The notes beneath the pieces were generated by a model. That model saw only the letters and a list, made by a program, of their open reading frames with translations, had not been told where the DNA came from and did no database searches. This document shows, in pieces, positions 18,673 through 27,265 of a stretch of 64,000 bases of DNA (its first letter is position 1; each line of letters starts with the position of its first letter). Source of the DNA: Rhodoplanes tepidamans (GTDB lineage Bacteria > Pseudomonadota > Alphaproteobacteria > Rhizobiales > Xanthobacteraceae); contig NZ_JAUSUJ010000013.1 of the NCBI RefSeq assembly GCF_030813915.1, forward strand, positions 124,001-188,000, in the 5' to 3' direction. A program made the translations under genes and the position numbers.

Positions 18673-19122
18673 TCACCCCCGCGCCGCGAACGAGAAATGC
18701 TTGTGGCCGAGATAGCTGGTCACGGTCGGCACGGCGACGCCGACGACGTGCGCCACGGTCTCGGCGTGCCAGGCGAAGCCGATCGCCGGAAACACGGCGC
18801 GGGCGAGACCGACGCTGACGATCCACACCTGCACGATCGCCGCCGCATTGACGATGGCGAAGCGGACATACTCCTGGTGGGCGGCGCGGCCCGACGGCGC
18901 GAACACGAAGGCGCGGTTGAGGACGAAGGCCACGGTCATGCCGCACAGATAGGCGACCGCGACGGCGGCCTCGTAGGACATCGCGAGGCTCAGCGCCATC
19001 CGCGACAGCACGTTGACCAGCGCCGCGGTGCCGCCGGCGGCCAGGAACAGCACGAAGCGCCAGCGGGCGCGCGGATCGGAGGCGGCGGTCCCGCCCGTGT
19101 CCGGCGGCTCCGGCACCGTCAC
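18673..19122 (-). CDS. GtrA-family membrane protein
   Basis: A 149-residue protein with four transmembrane helices in the GtrA pattern ('FVLFLAAGGTAALVNVLSRM', 'AAVAVAYLCGMTVAFVLNRAFVF', then two more). GtrA proteins are thought to help lipid-linked sugars cross the inner membrane; mycobacterial Rv3789, beside dprE1/dprE2, is a GtrA protein tied to decaprenyl-phosphoarabinose. The GTG at 19122 overlaps the upstream stop in a GTGA junction, which fixes the start and shows translational coupling with the flavoprotein gene. It is the last gene of its operon. Confidence 0.85.
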   Translation of the reverse strand: MTVPEPPDTGGTAASDPRARWRFVLFLAAGGTAALVNVLSRMALSLAMSYEAAVAVAYLCGMTVAFVLNRAFVFAPSGRAAHQEYVRFAIVNAAAIVQVWIVSVGLARAVFPAIGFAWHAETVAHVVGVAVPTVTSYLGHKHFSFAARG

Positions 19123-20399
19123 GGCACGCGCTCCGCCATCTCCCGGCCGAGCCGGACGCTCTCGGCGATGCCGCGGTCCTCCGGATAGTAGAACGCCGTG
19201 TCGGCGATCTGCAGCCCGCGCACCGACGTCTCGACCGGCGGCAGCATGGTCGAGAACCCCGGCGGACACACCGGCTGGGCGTGGCGCAGCCGGCCGATCT
19301 TCACCGCGACCACGTCCTCGTCCCGCAGCGCCGGCTGCAGCATCTTCAGACAGCCCAGCGCCTCGGCCCGGAACGTCGCGTCGTCGCGCGAGAACTCCGG
19401 CCGGTCCGGCGGCATGTAGTACGGCACGTAGACGACCGTGTCGCCGGTCGGCCGCAGGTTGGAGAACTCGACGATGCCGGGAATGGCGAAGCGCGGGTCC
19501 GCGATGTTGACCCAGAAATGCGGCGTGATCGACCGCTTCAGCCGGACCAGCACGCAGACGACGCCGATGTTCTCGATCGCGTCGTAGCGGGCCCGCTCGG
19601 CGGCCGGCATGGCCGGCACCAGGGCGCTCACATGAGGCGTCGGCACCGTGCAGATGACGGCATCGGCCGGAAAGACCTCGCCGCCGGCCGTGACGCCCGC
19701 CACGGCGCCCTCGGCGATGTCGATGCGCTCGACCGGAACCCCGCAGCGCACCGTTCCGCCCTGCCGTTCGACCGCGGCGACCAGCGCATCGACCAGCGTC
19801 TGCGAGCCGCCCTCGATGTAGCCGAGCTCCTCCTGGAACAGCGAGCGCCGCGACGTGCCGAGCCGCCTGATGCGGGTCCAGATCCAGGCCGCCGAGACGG
19901 TGTCGGCGTGCTGGAAGAACTTCAGCCGGAACAACGGCGCCCACATCCGCTCGTAGACGCGCGCGCCGCACCAGCGCGTGATCCAGTCGCGCGCCGAGAC
20001 GGTGTCGAGCGCCCGCCAGTCGCGGCGCTTCGTCTCGATGGCCATCATGGCGCCGTAGCGCAGCTTCTCGACGAACGACAGGCCGGGGAAGCGCAGCAGC
20101 GACACCGGGTCGCCCCAGGGATGCAGCGAGCCGTCGACGTAGTAGCCCATGCTGGTCGGCACCCAGCGCATGCGGTCGCCGAGGCCGAGCTCGCTCATCA
20201 GGTCGAAGGTCGGCCGGTCGGCGCGGCAGACGAAGTGATAGAAGCGCTCGATCGACAGCCCGGCGAGATCGAGATGTGCCGCCATGCCGCCCGGCTCGGG
20301 GGCGGCCTCGAGCACCGTCACGGCGTGGCCGCGCCGGCCCGCATGGTAGGCGGCCGCGAGCCCCATGGCGCCGGCTCCGACCACGACGACGCGCGCCAT
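19119..20399 (-). CDS. FAD-dependent amine-oxidase-like oxidoreductase in glycan cluster
   Basis: A 426-residue protoporphyrinogen-oxidase/UDP-galactopyranose-mutase-like flavoprotein. The FAD motif is 'VVVVGAGAMGLAAAYHAGRR', followed by 'VLEAAPEPGGMAAHLDLAG' and the 'GGSQTLVDALVAAVERQGG' block. The C-terminal 'GLQIADTAFYYPEDRG' closes the FAD site. No membrane anchor is visible. Such proteins sit in many polysaccharide clusters beside GtrA genes without a proved reaction. It lies between the SDR gene (2-nt gap) and gtrA (4-nt overlap). Its ending 'REMAERVP' fixes the overlap. Confidence 0.8.
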   Translation of the reverse strand: MARVVVVGAGAMGLAAAYHAGRRGHAVTVLEAAPEPGGMAAHLDLAGLSIERFYHFVCRADRPTFDLMSELGLGDRMRWVPTSMGYYVDGSLHPWGDPVSLLRFPGLSFVEKLRYGAMMAIETKRRDWRALDTVSARDWITRWCGARVYERMWAPLFRLKFFQHADTVSAAWIWTRIRRLGTSRRSLFQEELGYIEGGSQTLVDALVAAVERQGGTVRCGVPVERIDIAEGAVAGVTAGGEVFPADAVICTVPTPHVSALVPAMPAAERARYDAIENIGVVCVLVRLKRSITPHFWVNIADPRFAIPGIVEFSNLRPTGDTVVYVPYYMPPDRPEFSRDDATFRAEALGCLKMLQPALRDEDVVAVKIGRLRHAQPVCPPGFSTMLPPVETSVRGLQIADTAFYYPEDRGIAESVRLGREMAERVP

Positions 20400-20401
20400 G
20401 C

Positions 20402-21349
20402 TCAGAACTCCAGCACGACGTCGGAATAGACCGGATGCCGGAACGTCTCCTCCAGCGCCGCCTGCAGCGGCGTCGCGCGGACGCCGAACAGGCCCGGCCA
20501 GTCGATCACCTCGAACACGTCGGGTGTCACCAGCGCCTCGAGCTGGCGCGTGGTGAACGGCGGATCGCCGTCGAAGCGCGCATAGAGCCAGAGCAGCGCC
20601 CAGAACGCCGCATACGGGATGCGCACGATCGCGGCCTTCGCGCCGCTCGCCTGCTTCACGGCGCGCATCAGGTCGATGTAGTCGATGCGCTCCAGCCCCG
20701 AGATGTTGAACGTGCCGGACGGCCGCCGCGCGATGCACGCCGTCACGATGTCCGCGAAGTCTCCGGCATAGAGCGGCTGGCGCAGATAGCGGCCGTCGCC
20801 GGGGATCGGGAACACCGGCACCTTGCGCATGAAGCGGGCGAGCCAGCCCAGATGCTTGCGGTCGAACCAGCCGAACATCAGGGTCGGGCGCAGCACCACG
20901 CAGTCGAGCCCGGAGGCCAGCACCAGCGTCTCCTGCCCCGCCTTGGTTTCGACGTACCAGTCCTCGGCGGCCGAGGTCACCACCGACGAGCTGACATGGA
21001 CGACATAGGGCCTGCGCGCCGCCACCGCCGCGAGCAGGCGCTCGGTCGCCGTGACGTTGTTCGCCACGAAGACATCGCGGTCGAGGCTGCCGATCTGGGC
21101 GTGCAGCACGACGAGCACGTCGGCGGTGGCGACCGCCTCCTGCCAGCCGTCGTCGCGGGCGAGGTCGGCCTCGATCACCGTGACGTCGGGGTGCAGCCGG
21201 CGCAGCGTCGCCGTGTTGGCCGGGTGCTTGTCGATGGCGACGATGTCGCGGACGCCGCGCGCCTTCAGCCGCGGCATCAGGTTCTGCCCCACCAGCCCGG
21301 CGGCTCCCGTGACGGCCACGCGCAGCGCGGATGGGGTTTCGTCGGCCAT
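20402..21349 (-). CDS. NAD-dependent epimerase/dehydratase family protein
   Basis: A 315-residue extended SDR. The N-terminal 'VAVTGAAGLVGQNLMPRL' is the NAD(P) motif, 'VVHVSSSVVTSAAEDWYVET' carries Ser and a Tyr-x3-Lys-like 'YVETK', and 'TFNISGLERIDYIDLMRAV' is the usual C-terminal substrate region. It probably modifies a nucleotide or lipid-linked sugar. It is the first gene of a three-gene unit with the flavoprotein and gtrA, separated from dprE2 by a terminator. The exact substrate cannot be read. Confidence 0.82.
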   Translation of the reverse strand: MADETPSALRVAVTGAAGLVGQNLMPRLKARGVRDIVAIDKHPANTATLRRLHPDVTVIEADLARDDGWQEAVATADVLVVLHAQIGSLDRDVFVANNVTATERLLAAVAARRPYVVHVSSSVVTSAAEDWYVETKAGQETLVLASGLDCVVLRPTLMFGWFDRKHLGWLARFMRKVPVFPIPGDGRYLRQPLYAGDFADIVTACIARRPSGTFNISGLERIDYIDLMRAVKQASGAKAAIVRIPYAAFWALLWLYARFDGDPPFTTRQLEALVTPDVFEVIDWPGLFGVRATPLQAALEETFRHPVYSDVVLEF

Positions 21350-21460
21350 CGGAATCCCGGAAGCTGGTCGGTCGACTCACGCCGCATCCGGAGGGCGACG
21401 CGCGCCTCCCGGTCGGGCACCGGCAGGCTCGCTTAACGCAGTCGGACGGCGCTGGCCATT

Positions 21461-21484
21461 GAAAAAGCCGGCCGGACGCCGGTC
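21461..21484 (-). terminator. Rho-independent terminator after dprE2-like gene
   Basis: On the minus strand a CCGGC/GCCGG stem with a 5-nt loop is followed by CTTTTT. It lies 12-35 nt past the dprE2-like stop, so the dprE1-dprE2 unit ends here and the SDR-flavoprotein-gtrA unit needs its own promoter in the next 110 nt. Confidence 0.6.
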
Positions 21485-21495
21485 CTGCACCGCGG

Positions 21496-22242
21496 TCAGA
21501 TGCGCAGGCGCCTGAACACGAACCACGGCAGGTTGCGGATGATCGCCATGATCACCCACCAGAACCACGGCGCATAGACGACCCGCCGGCCCTTCTCGAC
21601 CGCCCGGACGATGTCGGCGCCGACCGCGTCGGGGCTGGCGAACAGCGCCCCCTTGGCGATCGCGTCGGTCATCGGCGAATCGACGAAGCCGGGCTTCACC
21701 GTGACGATCCGCACCGGCGTGCCGGCATGCTTCTGCGCCAGCCCTTCGAGGAAGCGGTCGAGCCCGCCCTTGGCGGCGCCGTAGACGAAGTTCGAGGCAC
21801 GGCCGCGGTCGCCGGCGACCGAGCCGATGGTGATCAGGGCCAGCGGCGCCTGCGGCGGACGATCCTTCAGGAGCGCCAGGATCCACAGCGCCACGCTGAC
21901 GAAGTTCACCTCGAAGGCGTGCCGCGCGGCGTCGAGATCGCGTTCGCTCTCGGCCTGGTCGGGAAGCTCGCCATAGGCGATCAGCACCTCGTCGGGCTCG
22001 CCGAAGCGCCCGCGCAGGTCCGCCGCCCGCGTCTCGATTCCGGCGAGGTCGGCGAGGTCCATGGTGGCGATCTCGGCCGCCGGCGCGCCGGAGGCGCGCA
22101 GGTCGTCGGCCACGGCGGCGAGCCGCGTGGCGTTGAGGCCGACCAGCAGGAACGAGGCGCCGGTGGCGGCGCGGCGGCGGGCATAGGCCTGCGCCATCGC
22201 CGAGCTCGCGCCGAGCACCAGGATGCGGCAGGGCGCGCTCAT
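21496..22242 (-). CDS. SDR oxidoreductase, DprE2-like
   Basis: A 248-residue classical SDR. The cofactor motif is 'LVLGASSAMAQAYARRRA'. The active site is 'TIGSVAGDRGRASNFVYGAAK', in which Ser, Tyr and Lys form the YxxxK triad. The C-terminus 'WFWWVIMAIIRNLPWFVFRR' is hydrophobic and basic, so the protein may sit on the membrane. Size, this tail and coupling to dprE1 match DprE2 (Rv3791), which reduces the keto intermediate of decaprenyl-phosphoribose epimerisation to the arabinose form. Its ATG overlaps the dprE1 stop (ATGA). Confidence 0.85.
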   Translation of the reverse strand: MSAPCRILVLGASSAMAQAYARRRAATGASFLLVGLNATRLAAVADDLRASGAPAAEIATMDLADLAGIETRAADLRGRFGEPDEVLIAYGELPDQAESERDLDAARHAFEVNFVSVALWILALLKDRPPQAPLALITIGSVAGDRGRASNFVYGAAKGGLDRFLEGLAQKHAGTPVRIVTVKPGFVDSPMTDAIAKGALFASPDAVGADIVRAVEKGRRVVYAPWFWWVIMAIIRNLPWFVFRRLRI

Positions 22243-23570
22243 GCGGCGTCTCCGGTCACGCGTCGCCAGAAGTCCGAGCCGAAGGCGGGGTCCCGCCACG
22301 CCTCGACGCTGCGCCATTCGGGATAGCCGGCCCGGAACATGTCGGGCGTCATCACGGAGTCCTTGGCGGGATAGAGGCGGCCGCCGGCCGCCGTCGCGAT
22401 CTCGGCGAGCGTCAGGAGCAGGCGGCGGGTCCGCTCGCCCTTGTTGGGGAAGTCGAGCGCCAGCGTCGCGCCCGGCATCGGGAAGGACAGCACGCCGCCG
22501 GAGCGCGATTCGCCGAGCAGCTTGAGCACGGCCAGGAACGAGCCCTGCCCCTGCGCCGCGGTGGTCTCCAGCAGCCGCACGACGGTGTCGCGCGCCGCCG
22601 GGAACGGGATCACCGACTGGTGCTGGTAGAAGCCGCGCTTGCCGTAGAGGCGGTTCCAGGCCGCCAGCGTGTCGAGCGGATAGAAGAACGGGTCGTAGTG
22701 CTGGGTACCGGCGCCGAGCGCATAGGGGCGCTTGCGGTAGAGGGCGTTGAAGGCCCGCATGGTCAGGCTGTTGAGCAGCAGTCCCGGCGGCTCCGGCGCG
22801 AAGCCGAGCCGCGGCGGCCTGTGGATGTCGAGGCCGCCCGTCTCGGCCCAGCGGCCACGCATGAACAGGCCGCGGCCGAGCTCGCGCCCCTTGGCGAGGC
22901 AGTCGACCCAGGCGACCGTGAAGGGCCAGTCGCGGCTCGCCTCGGCGATGCGGAAGAAGTCGTCGACGTCGGCGATCGCCAGCGTCTCGATGGCGAGCCG
23001 GGCCGCGCGGATCGGCACCAGCGTCATCTCCACCCACGCGATGAAGCCGGTCATGCCGAGGCCGCCGATCGTGGCGGCGAACAGCTCGGCGTTCGCGTCG
23101 CGCGACAGGGTCAGGGTCTCGCCGGTCGAGCGCCGCAGTCCGAGCCGCTCGACATGGGCCCCGAAGCTGCCGGCGGTCTCGTGATTCTTGCCGTGCACGT
23201 CGTTGGCGACGGCCCCGCCCAGCGTCACGAACTTGGTGCCGGGCGTCACCGGCACGAACCAGCCGCGCGGCACGATCACCCGCAGCAGCCGGTCGATCGA
23301 GAGGCCCGCCTCGGCCCGCACCCGGCCGGCCTGCAGGTCGATCCACTGCAGGCGGTCGAGCCGGTCGGTGACCATCAGGCGGCCGCCGGCATTGAGGCAG
23401 ACGTCGCCGTAGGAGCGGCCGAGCCCGCGGACGAGCAGCGGGCTCCCGGGAGCCCCGACGATCGCCGCGGCGTCGTCCAGGAAGGGCGGCCGCGAGACCG
23501 CGTGCGGCAGCCGGCTCAGCCGGCCCCAGGCGGAGACGTCGGACATCGCGGCGGTCGGCGTCGTGCTCAT
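22239..23570 (-). CDS. FAD-binding oxidoreductase, DprE1-like
   Basis: A 443-residue vanillyl-alcohol-oxidase-fold flavoprotein. Motifs shared with mycobacterial DprE1 are 'RGLGRSYGDVCLN' (48-60), 'NDVHGKNHETAGSFGAHV' (123-140) and 'GRLYPAKDS' with Lys403 matching catalytic Lys418. It would oxidise the 2-hydroxyl of polyprenyl-phosphoribose. The residue equivalent to DprE1 Cys387 is Ala371 ('ATLALDFPNKG'). Start 23570 is preferred; 23546 is possible. It is translationally coupled to dprE2 and 63 nt from the flippase-like gene upstream. Confidence 0.88.
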   Translation of the reverse strand: MSTTPTAAMSDVSAWGRLSRLPHAVSRPPFLDDAAAIVGAPGSPLLVRGLGRSYGDVCLNAGGRLMVTDRLDRLQWIDLQAGRVRAEAGLSIDRLLRVIVPRGWFVPVTPGTKFVTLGGAVANDVHGKNHETAGSFGAHVERLGLRRSTGETLTLSRDANAELFAATIGGLGMTGFIAWVEMTLVPIRAARLAIETLAIADVDDFFRIAEASRDWPFTVAWVDCLAKGRELGRGLFMRGRWAETGGLDIHRPPRLGFAPEPPGLLLNSLTMRAFNALYRKRPYALGAGTQHYDPFFYPLDTLAAWNRLYGKRGFYQHQSVIPFPAARDTVVRLLETTAAQGQGSFLAVLKLLGESRSGGVLSFPMPGATLALDFPNKGERTRRLLLTLAEIATAAGGRLYPAKDSVMTPDMFRAGYPEWRSVEAWRDPAFGSDFWRRVTGDAA

Positions 23571-23633
23571 GCGGACGGTGTATCCTCGCGAAGCGGCGGC
23601 GGGCAAGCCAGGGGACGTGTCGGGGGCGGTCCC

Positions 23634-24698
23634 TCAGGCGGCGGAGCGGGGCGTGGACAGGCGCAGCGCCGCCGGCACGGCCAGGAAGCCCGCCGCGGTC
23701 GCGTACCAGACGGTGCCGAGGCGCAGGATGGCGGTCGCCACCAGGGCGACCTCGGTCGGCACGCCCTGAAGGCCGAGCAGCATCACCATGACGATCTCGA
23801 AGCCGCCGACGCCGCCCGGCAGCATGGTGAGGCCGCCGACCACGCCGGCGAAGGCGAACACGAAGGTGGCGGCGAGGAGGTCGACCGGAGCGCCGAGCAG
23901 GTGGAGGACGATCCACAGCGACACCGCCTCGGCGAACCAGGAGGCGATGCCGAGGGTGAGAGCCACCACGAAGGCCCGGCCCTGCATCACCAGGGCGGTG
24001 TTGCGGACCATGTGGCGGAGATGGACGAACAGCCGCGGCTTGATGCGGACCACCGCATAGGCGGTGTTCAGACAGGCGATCAGCAGGCGAGGCCGGGCGA
24101 GCAGCAGCGTGCCGGCCGCCGCGACGGTCAGCACGGCCAGCACCGAGCCGCGATACTGCTCGAAGCCCGTCAGGCCGGCCAGGCACAGGAGCAGCATGGC
24201 GTAGACGTCGCTGATCCGGTCGCCGAGCTGGAGCGCGATGCCGCGCCGGTACGTGAAGGCGTATTTACGCTTCATGAACCACAGCCGCACCATCTCGCCG
24301 ATCTTGCCGGGCGACATGGTGAGCGCGAAGCCGGCGACGTAATAGACCGACATCTCGCCGAACGGCACCGAGAGGCCGAGCAGCCGCGCCAGATAGACGA
24401 AGCGCCAGGTGCGGATCGCGTAGTTGAGGGTGGCGAAGGCGACCACCACGAGGACCAGCCAGACCGGCGCGTCGGCCAGCACCCGGACCGCCTTGTCGAG
24501 GTCGTTGCGGGCGGCCAGCACCACGATGGCGGCGAGCAGCGACAGGCCGGCGAGCGTCGCGGCGACCACGGCGGCGCGACGCAGCGCCGGGCGCAGCACC
24601 ATGGCGCTCTCGGGCGCGGCCGCGGCCACGGATTCGGACAGCGCCGTCGTCGCCGGCATGATCGCCCCCTGCCCTCCTGGTCGGCCCGTGTCTGACAT
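23634..24698 (-). CDS. LPG synthase TM-domain (UPF0104) flippase-like membrane protein
   Basis: A 354-residue integral membrane protein of the lysylphosphatidylglycerol-synthase transmembrane type without the soluble synthase domain. It has about eight helices and the family blocks 'NYAIRTWRFVYLARLLG', 'AGFALTMSPGKIGEMVRLWF' and 'LTMLPGGVGGFEIVMVML'. Such proteins are often found with lipid-linked sugar genes and are proposed to move lipids or polyprenyl sugars. AGGTGAGG about 7 nt before ATG 24698 supports the start; an internal ATG at 24659 also has a purine-rich site. It probably heads the dprE1-dprE2 transcript. Confidence 0.82.
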   Translation of the reverse strand: MSDTGRPGGQGAIMPATTALSESVAAAAPESAMVLRPALRRAAVVAATLAGLSLLAAIVVLAARNDLDKAVRVLADAPVWLVLVVVAFATLNYAIRTWRFVYLARLLGLSVPFGEMSVYYVAGFALTMSPGKIGEMVRLWFMKRKYAFTYRRGIALQLGDRISDVYAMLLLCLAGLTGFEQYRGSVLAVLTVAAAGTLLLARPRLLIACLNTAYAVVRIKPRLFVHLRHMVRNTALVMQGRAFVVALTLGIASWFAEAVSLWIVLHLLGAPVDLLAATFVFAFAGVVGGLTMLPGGVGGFEIVMVMLLGLQGVPTEVALVATAILRLGTVWYATAAGFLAVPAALRLSTPRSAA

Positions 24699-24914
24699 CC
24701 ACCCTCACCTTACCAGCGCTACGTAAATGAATTGCGCCCGGAATTGGGGCGCCGCAGAGGCCTCGGGCGCCTGCCCGGCGGGTTGCGGCCCGGCCGGGCC
24801 TCCCGCTCCCGGCGGCGACGCCTTGACGTTCCGGCGGGAGCCCGCTTTATCGCCGCGTCCGGCCTTGCGACCGCCGTGCCACGGCGGCTGCCCCGGACCC
24901 CGGGGAGACCGACC

Positions 24915-25508
24915 ATGCCGGCAGCCGACAGCATCGCGGCGCATTTCGAGAGGTCGCGCGAGGCCATGGAGCGCGCCGCGACCGACGCGGCGCTGCTCGA
25001 CGCCATCGCCGAGATCGCCGCGGCGATCACCCGATCGTTCCGCTCCGGCGGCAAGCTCCTGATCGCCGGCAACGGCGGCAGCGCCGCCGACGCGCAGCAC
25101 ATCGCGGCCGAGTTCCTGTCGCGGATGAACTACGACCGCGACCCGCTGCCGGCGATCGCGCTCACCACCGACACCTCGGTGCTCACCGCGGTCGGCAACG
25201 ACTACGGCTTCGATCTGGCCTTCGAGAGGCAGGTGCGCGGCCTCGCCCGCGCCGGCGACGTGCTGATCGCGATCTCGACCTCGGGCCGCTCGCCCAACGT
25301 GCTTGCGGCCCTGAAGGCGGCGAAGAAGCAGGGGGTCGTGACGGTCGGCTTCACCGGCGAGGGGCCGCGCGACATGGCGGCACTGTGCGACCACGTGCTC
25401 GCCGCGCCGTCGTCGTCGACCCCGCTGATCCAGCAGATCCACATCGTCGCCGCGCATGCGATCTGCACCGTCGTCGAGGACGCGCTGTTCGGCGGACCCC
25501 ACGGCTGA
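24915..25508 (+). CDS. gmhA: D-sedoheptulose 7-phosphate isomerase
   Basis: First enzyme of ADP-heptose synthesis, converting sedoheptulose 7-phosphate to glycero-manno-heptose 7-phosphate in the cytoplasm. The 197-residue protein has the SIS-fold signature 'IAGNGGSAADAQHIAAEFL' with active-site Ser, His and Glu, and 'ISTSGRSPNVLAALKAAKKQ', the phosphate-binding loop. Late motif 'LIQQIHIVAAHAIC' supplies the second metal/active-site His. The start follows GGGGAGACC. hldE, hldD, a gmhB-like gene and waaF are within 10 kb, so the heptose pathway is local but not one operon. Confidence 0.96.
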   Translation: MPAADSIAAHFERSREAMERAATDAALLDAIAEIAAAITRSFRSGGKLLIAGNGGSAADAQHIAAEFLSRMNYDRDPLPAIALTTDTSVLTAVGNDYGFDLAFERQVRGLARAGDVLIAISTSGRSPNVLAALKAAKKQGVVTVGFTGEGPRDMAALCDHVLAAPSSSTPLIQQIHIVAAHAICTVVEDALFGGPHG

Positions 25509-25544
25509 CCGGCGTCGAGCCAAACACGGTTGATCAGGTTCGCC

Positions 25545-25646
25545 GTCATTCCGGGGCGCACCGAAGGTGCGAGCCCGGACTCCAGCGGCAGGCTCCGAAT
25601 TCTCGGCCGGAGTCCGGGTTCGCGGCTCCGCGCGCCCCGGAATGAC
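25545..25646. repeat. dispersed palindromic element, GTCATTCCGGGGCGC family (copy 1)
   Basis: About 102 bp with outer arms GTCATTCCGGGGCGC and GCGCCCCGGAATGAC and a nested inner inverted repeat (CCCGGACTCC with GGAGTCCGGG). It lies between the convergent gmhA and GT-C-like genes. Copies 2-5 are at 30885, 32536, 42177 and 50675. Confidence 0.8.
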
Positions 25647-25672
25647 CACCGCAGCGATCAGCGGCCCCCGTA

Positions 25673-27232
25673 TCACCCCGGCGCGCCGTCCGCCTCGCGG
25701 CCGCGCAGGCGCGCCGTCGCGGCGGCGAGCAGCAAAGCGAGGCCGAGCCCGGCGATCAGCGGGCCGCGCTTGAGCAGGCTCTCCTTCTGGCGCGCCACGA
25801 AGCCGGCGAGGCCGCCGCGGCGCCGCTCCTCCGAGTCGTCCTGCCCGAGCAGCACCGGCGGCAGCCGCTCGCGGATGCCGGGCTGGGCGAGCGCGAAGGC
25901 GAGCCGCTCCGCGGTCGGATAGGGAATGTGCAGGGGCGGCCGGTCCTGCAGCTCGCGGATGTCGCCGGAGGCCAGATAGGCCTTCACCCGCTCGGTCTGA
26001 ATGACCGCCATGTCGCGACGGTAGCCGATCTCGAACAGGGTGCTGCCGTTGAACCAGCGCCCCGCCCCGGCCGCGACGACCAGCACCCAGACGCTGGCGG
26101 CCGCGGCGAGCCGCCGCCCCCCCGCGCCGGCGCGGGACAGCGTCCACAGCAGGATGGCGAAGTTCAGCACCAGGCCGACCGCGAAGATGTCGAGATAGCG
26201 CGGCGCCGGGAAGGCGGCGCCGCGCCCGTAGACGATCGCCAGGGCCTGCAGGGCGACCCAGACCCACAGGCCGAGCAGCAGCCAGCCGTGGTGGCGCAGG
26301 CCGGGCCGCTCGCGCCACAGCGCCGCGGCGACCAGGGCCACGGGCGCCTGCACGAACAGCGCCACGGCCGCCAGCAGGCCGAGAGCGACGTGCGGCGCGA
26401 CGACCGGCCAGGCCCCCGCCGAGAGCAGGCTGCGGACGAAGGCCAGCACGGTCGCCGGACGCAGATGGTCGTTGCCGGGCAGCACCGGCAGCAGCAGCCA
26501 GGAGCCGACGAACAGCGCGGCATAGACCGGCAGCGCCGCCCATTCGCGGCCGCCGCGCCGCTGCCCGGCGGCGATCTGCAGCACCGCGACCGTCAGCACC
26601 GCGAGCAGCGCGACGCCGCCCGAGGCCATGCCGAGATAGGCCGCGCAGGCGACCGCGAGGCCGGCCCACCAGCGCGGCCCGAAGGCCGGCGCCGGCACCA
26701 GCAGCACGAGGCCGGCGACGCTGAACAGCAGCAGGAAATAGAACTGCGACTGGAAGCCCCACAGGGTGTTGTCGGAGCCGAACGGCAGCCCGAACACCAG
26801 CGCCGCGAAGCCGCACAGCGCCAGCCGCTCGCCCGCCCCGAGGCCGCGGAGCAGGACCGCCAGCACCAGGGCGAGCGTGCCGACATGCAGGACCGCGCCG
26901 GCCACCATCTGCAGGATGGGGTCCCAGCGGTCCTGCAGCGCGAGCAGGCCGATGGCGAGCAGGCGGGTGAACAGGATGCGGTGATCGACATGCGGGGCGA
27001 GCAGCTCGGCGAGGCCGAGCCGGCCCTGGAGCCAGGCCGGGTAGATCAGCACCGCCTCGGCGTCCCACTGGTCCCAGAACGGGGTCGGGCTGCCGTGGCT
27101 GGCGATCAGCCACAGCTTGGCGCCGAGCACGACCAGCAGACAGCCGGCCGGCGGCGCCAGCCGCAGCGCGGTCGCGCCGGCCTGCGCGAGGCGCCGGCGC
27201 GTCTCGGGCGGAAGCCGGAGGCTCGCATGCAT
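25673..27232 (-). CDS. polytopic membrane protein, GT-C glycosyltransferase-like
   Basis: A 519-residue protein with roughly ten hydrophobic helices. The first periplasmic loop after helix 1 holds an acidic motif, 'FWDQWDAEA' (D54, D57, E59), followed by 'HVDHRI' (81-86). This is the arrangement of GT-C enzymes, which use acidic residues in the first outer loop with polyprenyl-phosphate sugars as donors. The C-terminal part is periplasmic-like and then ends with one helix and a basic tail. No family name is certain. Its closeness to the DprE1/DprE2/UbiA genes makes it a candidate arabinofuranosyltransferase. It is followed by manC upstream in the same strand (33-nt gap). Confidence 0.7.
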   Translation of the reverse strand: MHASLRLPPETRRRLAQAGATALRLAPPAGCLLVVLGAKLWLIASHGSPTPFWDQWDAEAVLIYPAWLQGRLGLAELLAPHVDHRILFTRLLAIGLLALQDRWDPILQMVAGAVLHVGTLALVLAVLLRGLGAGERLALCGFAALVFGLPFGSDNTLWGFQSQFYFLLLFSVAGLVLLVPAPAFGPRWWAGLAVACAAYLGMASGGVALLAVLTVAVLQIAAGQRRGGREWAALPVYAALFVGSWLLLPVLPGNDHLRPATVLAFVRSLLSAGAWPVVAPHVALGLLAAVALFVQAPVALVAAALWRERPGLRHHGWLLLGLWVWVALQALAIVYGRGAAFPAPRYLDIFAVGLVLNFAILLWTLSRAGAGGRRLAAAASVWVLVVAAGAGRWFNGSTLFEIGYRRDMAVIQTERVKAYLASGDIRELQDRPPLHIPYPTAERLAFALAQPGIRERLPPVLLGQDDSEERRRGGLAGFVARQKESLLKRGPLIAGLGLALLLAAATARLRGREADGAPG

Positions 27233-27265
27233 GGTCGGGTCCGGTTGTCCGCGGCGCGGCGCCGC

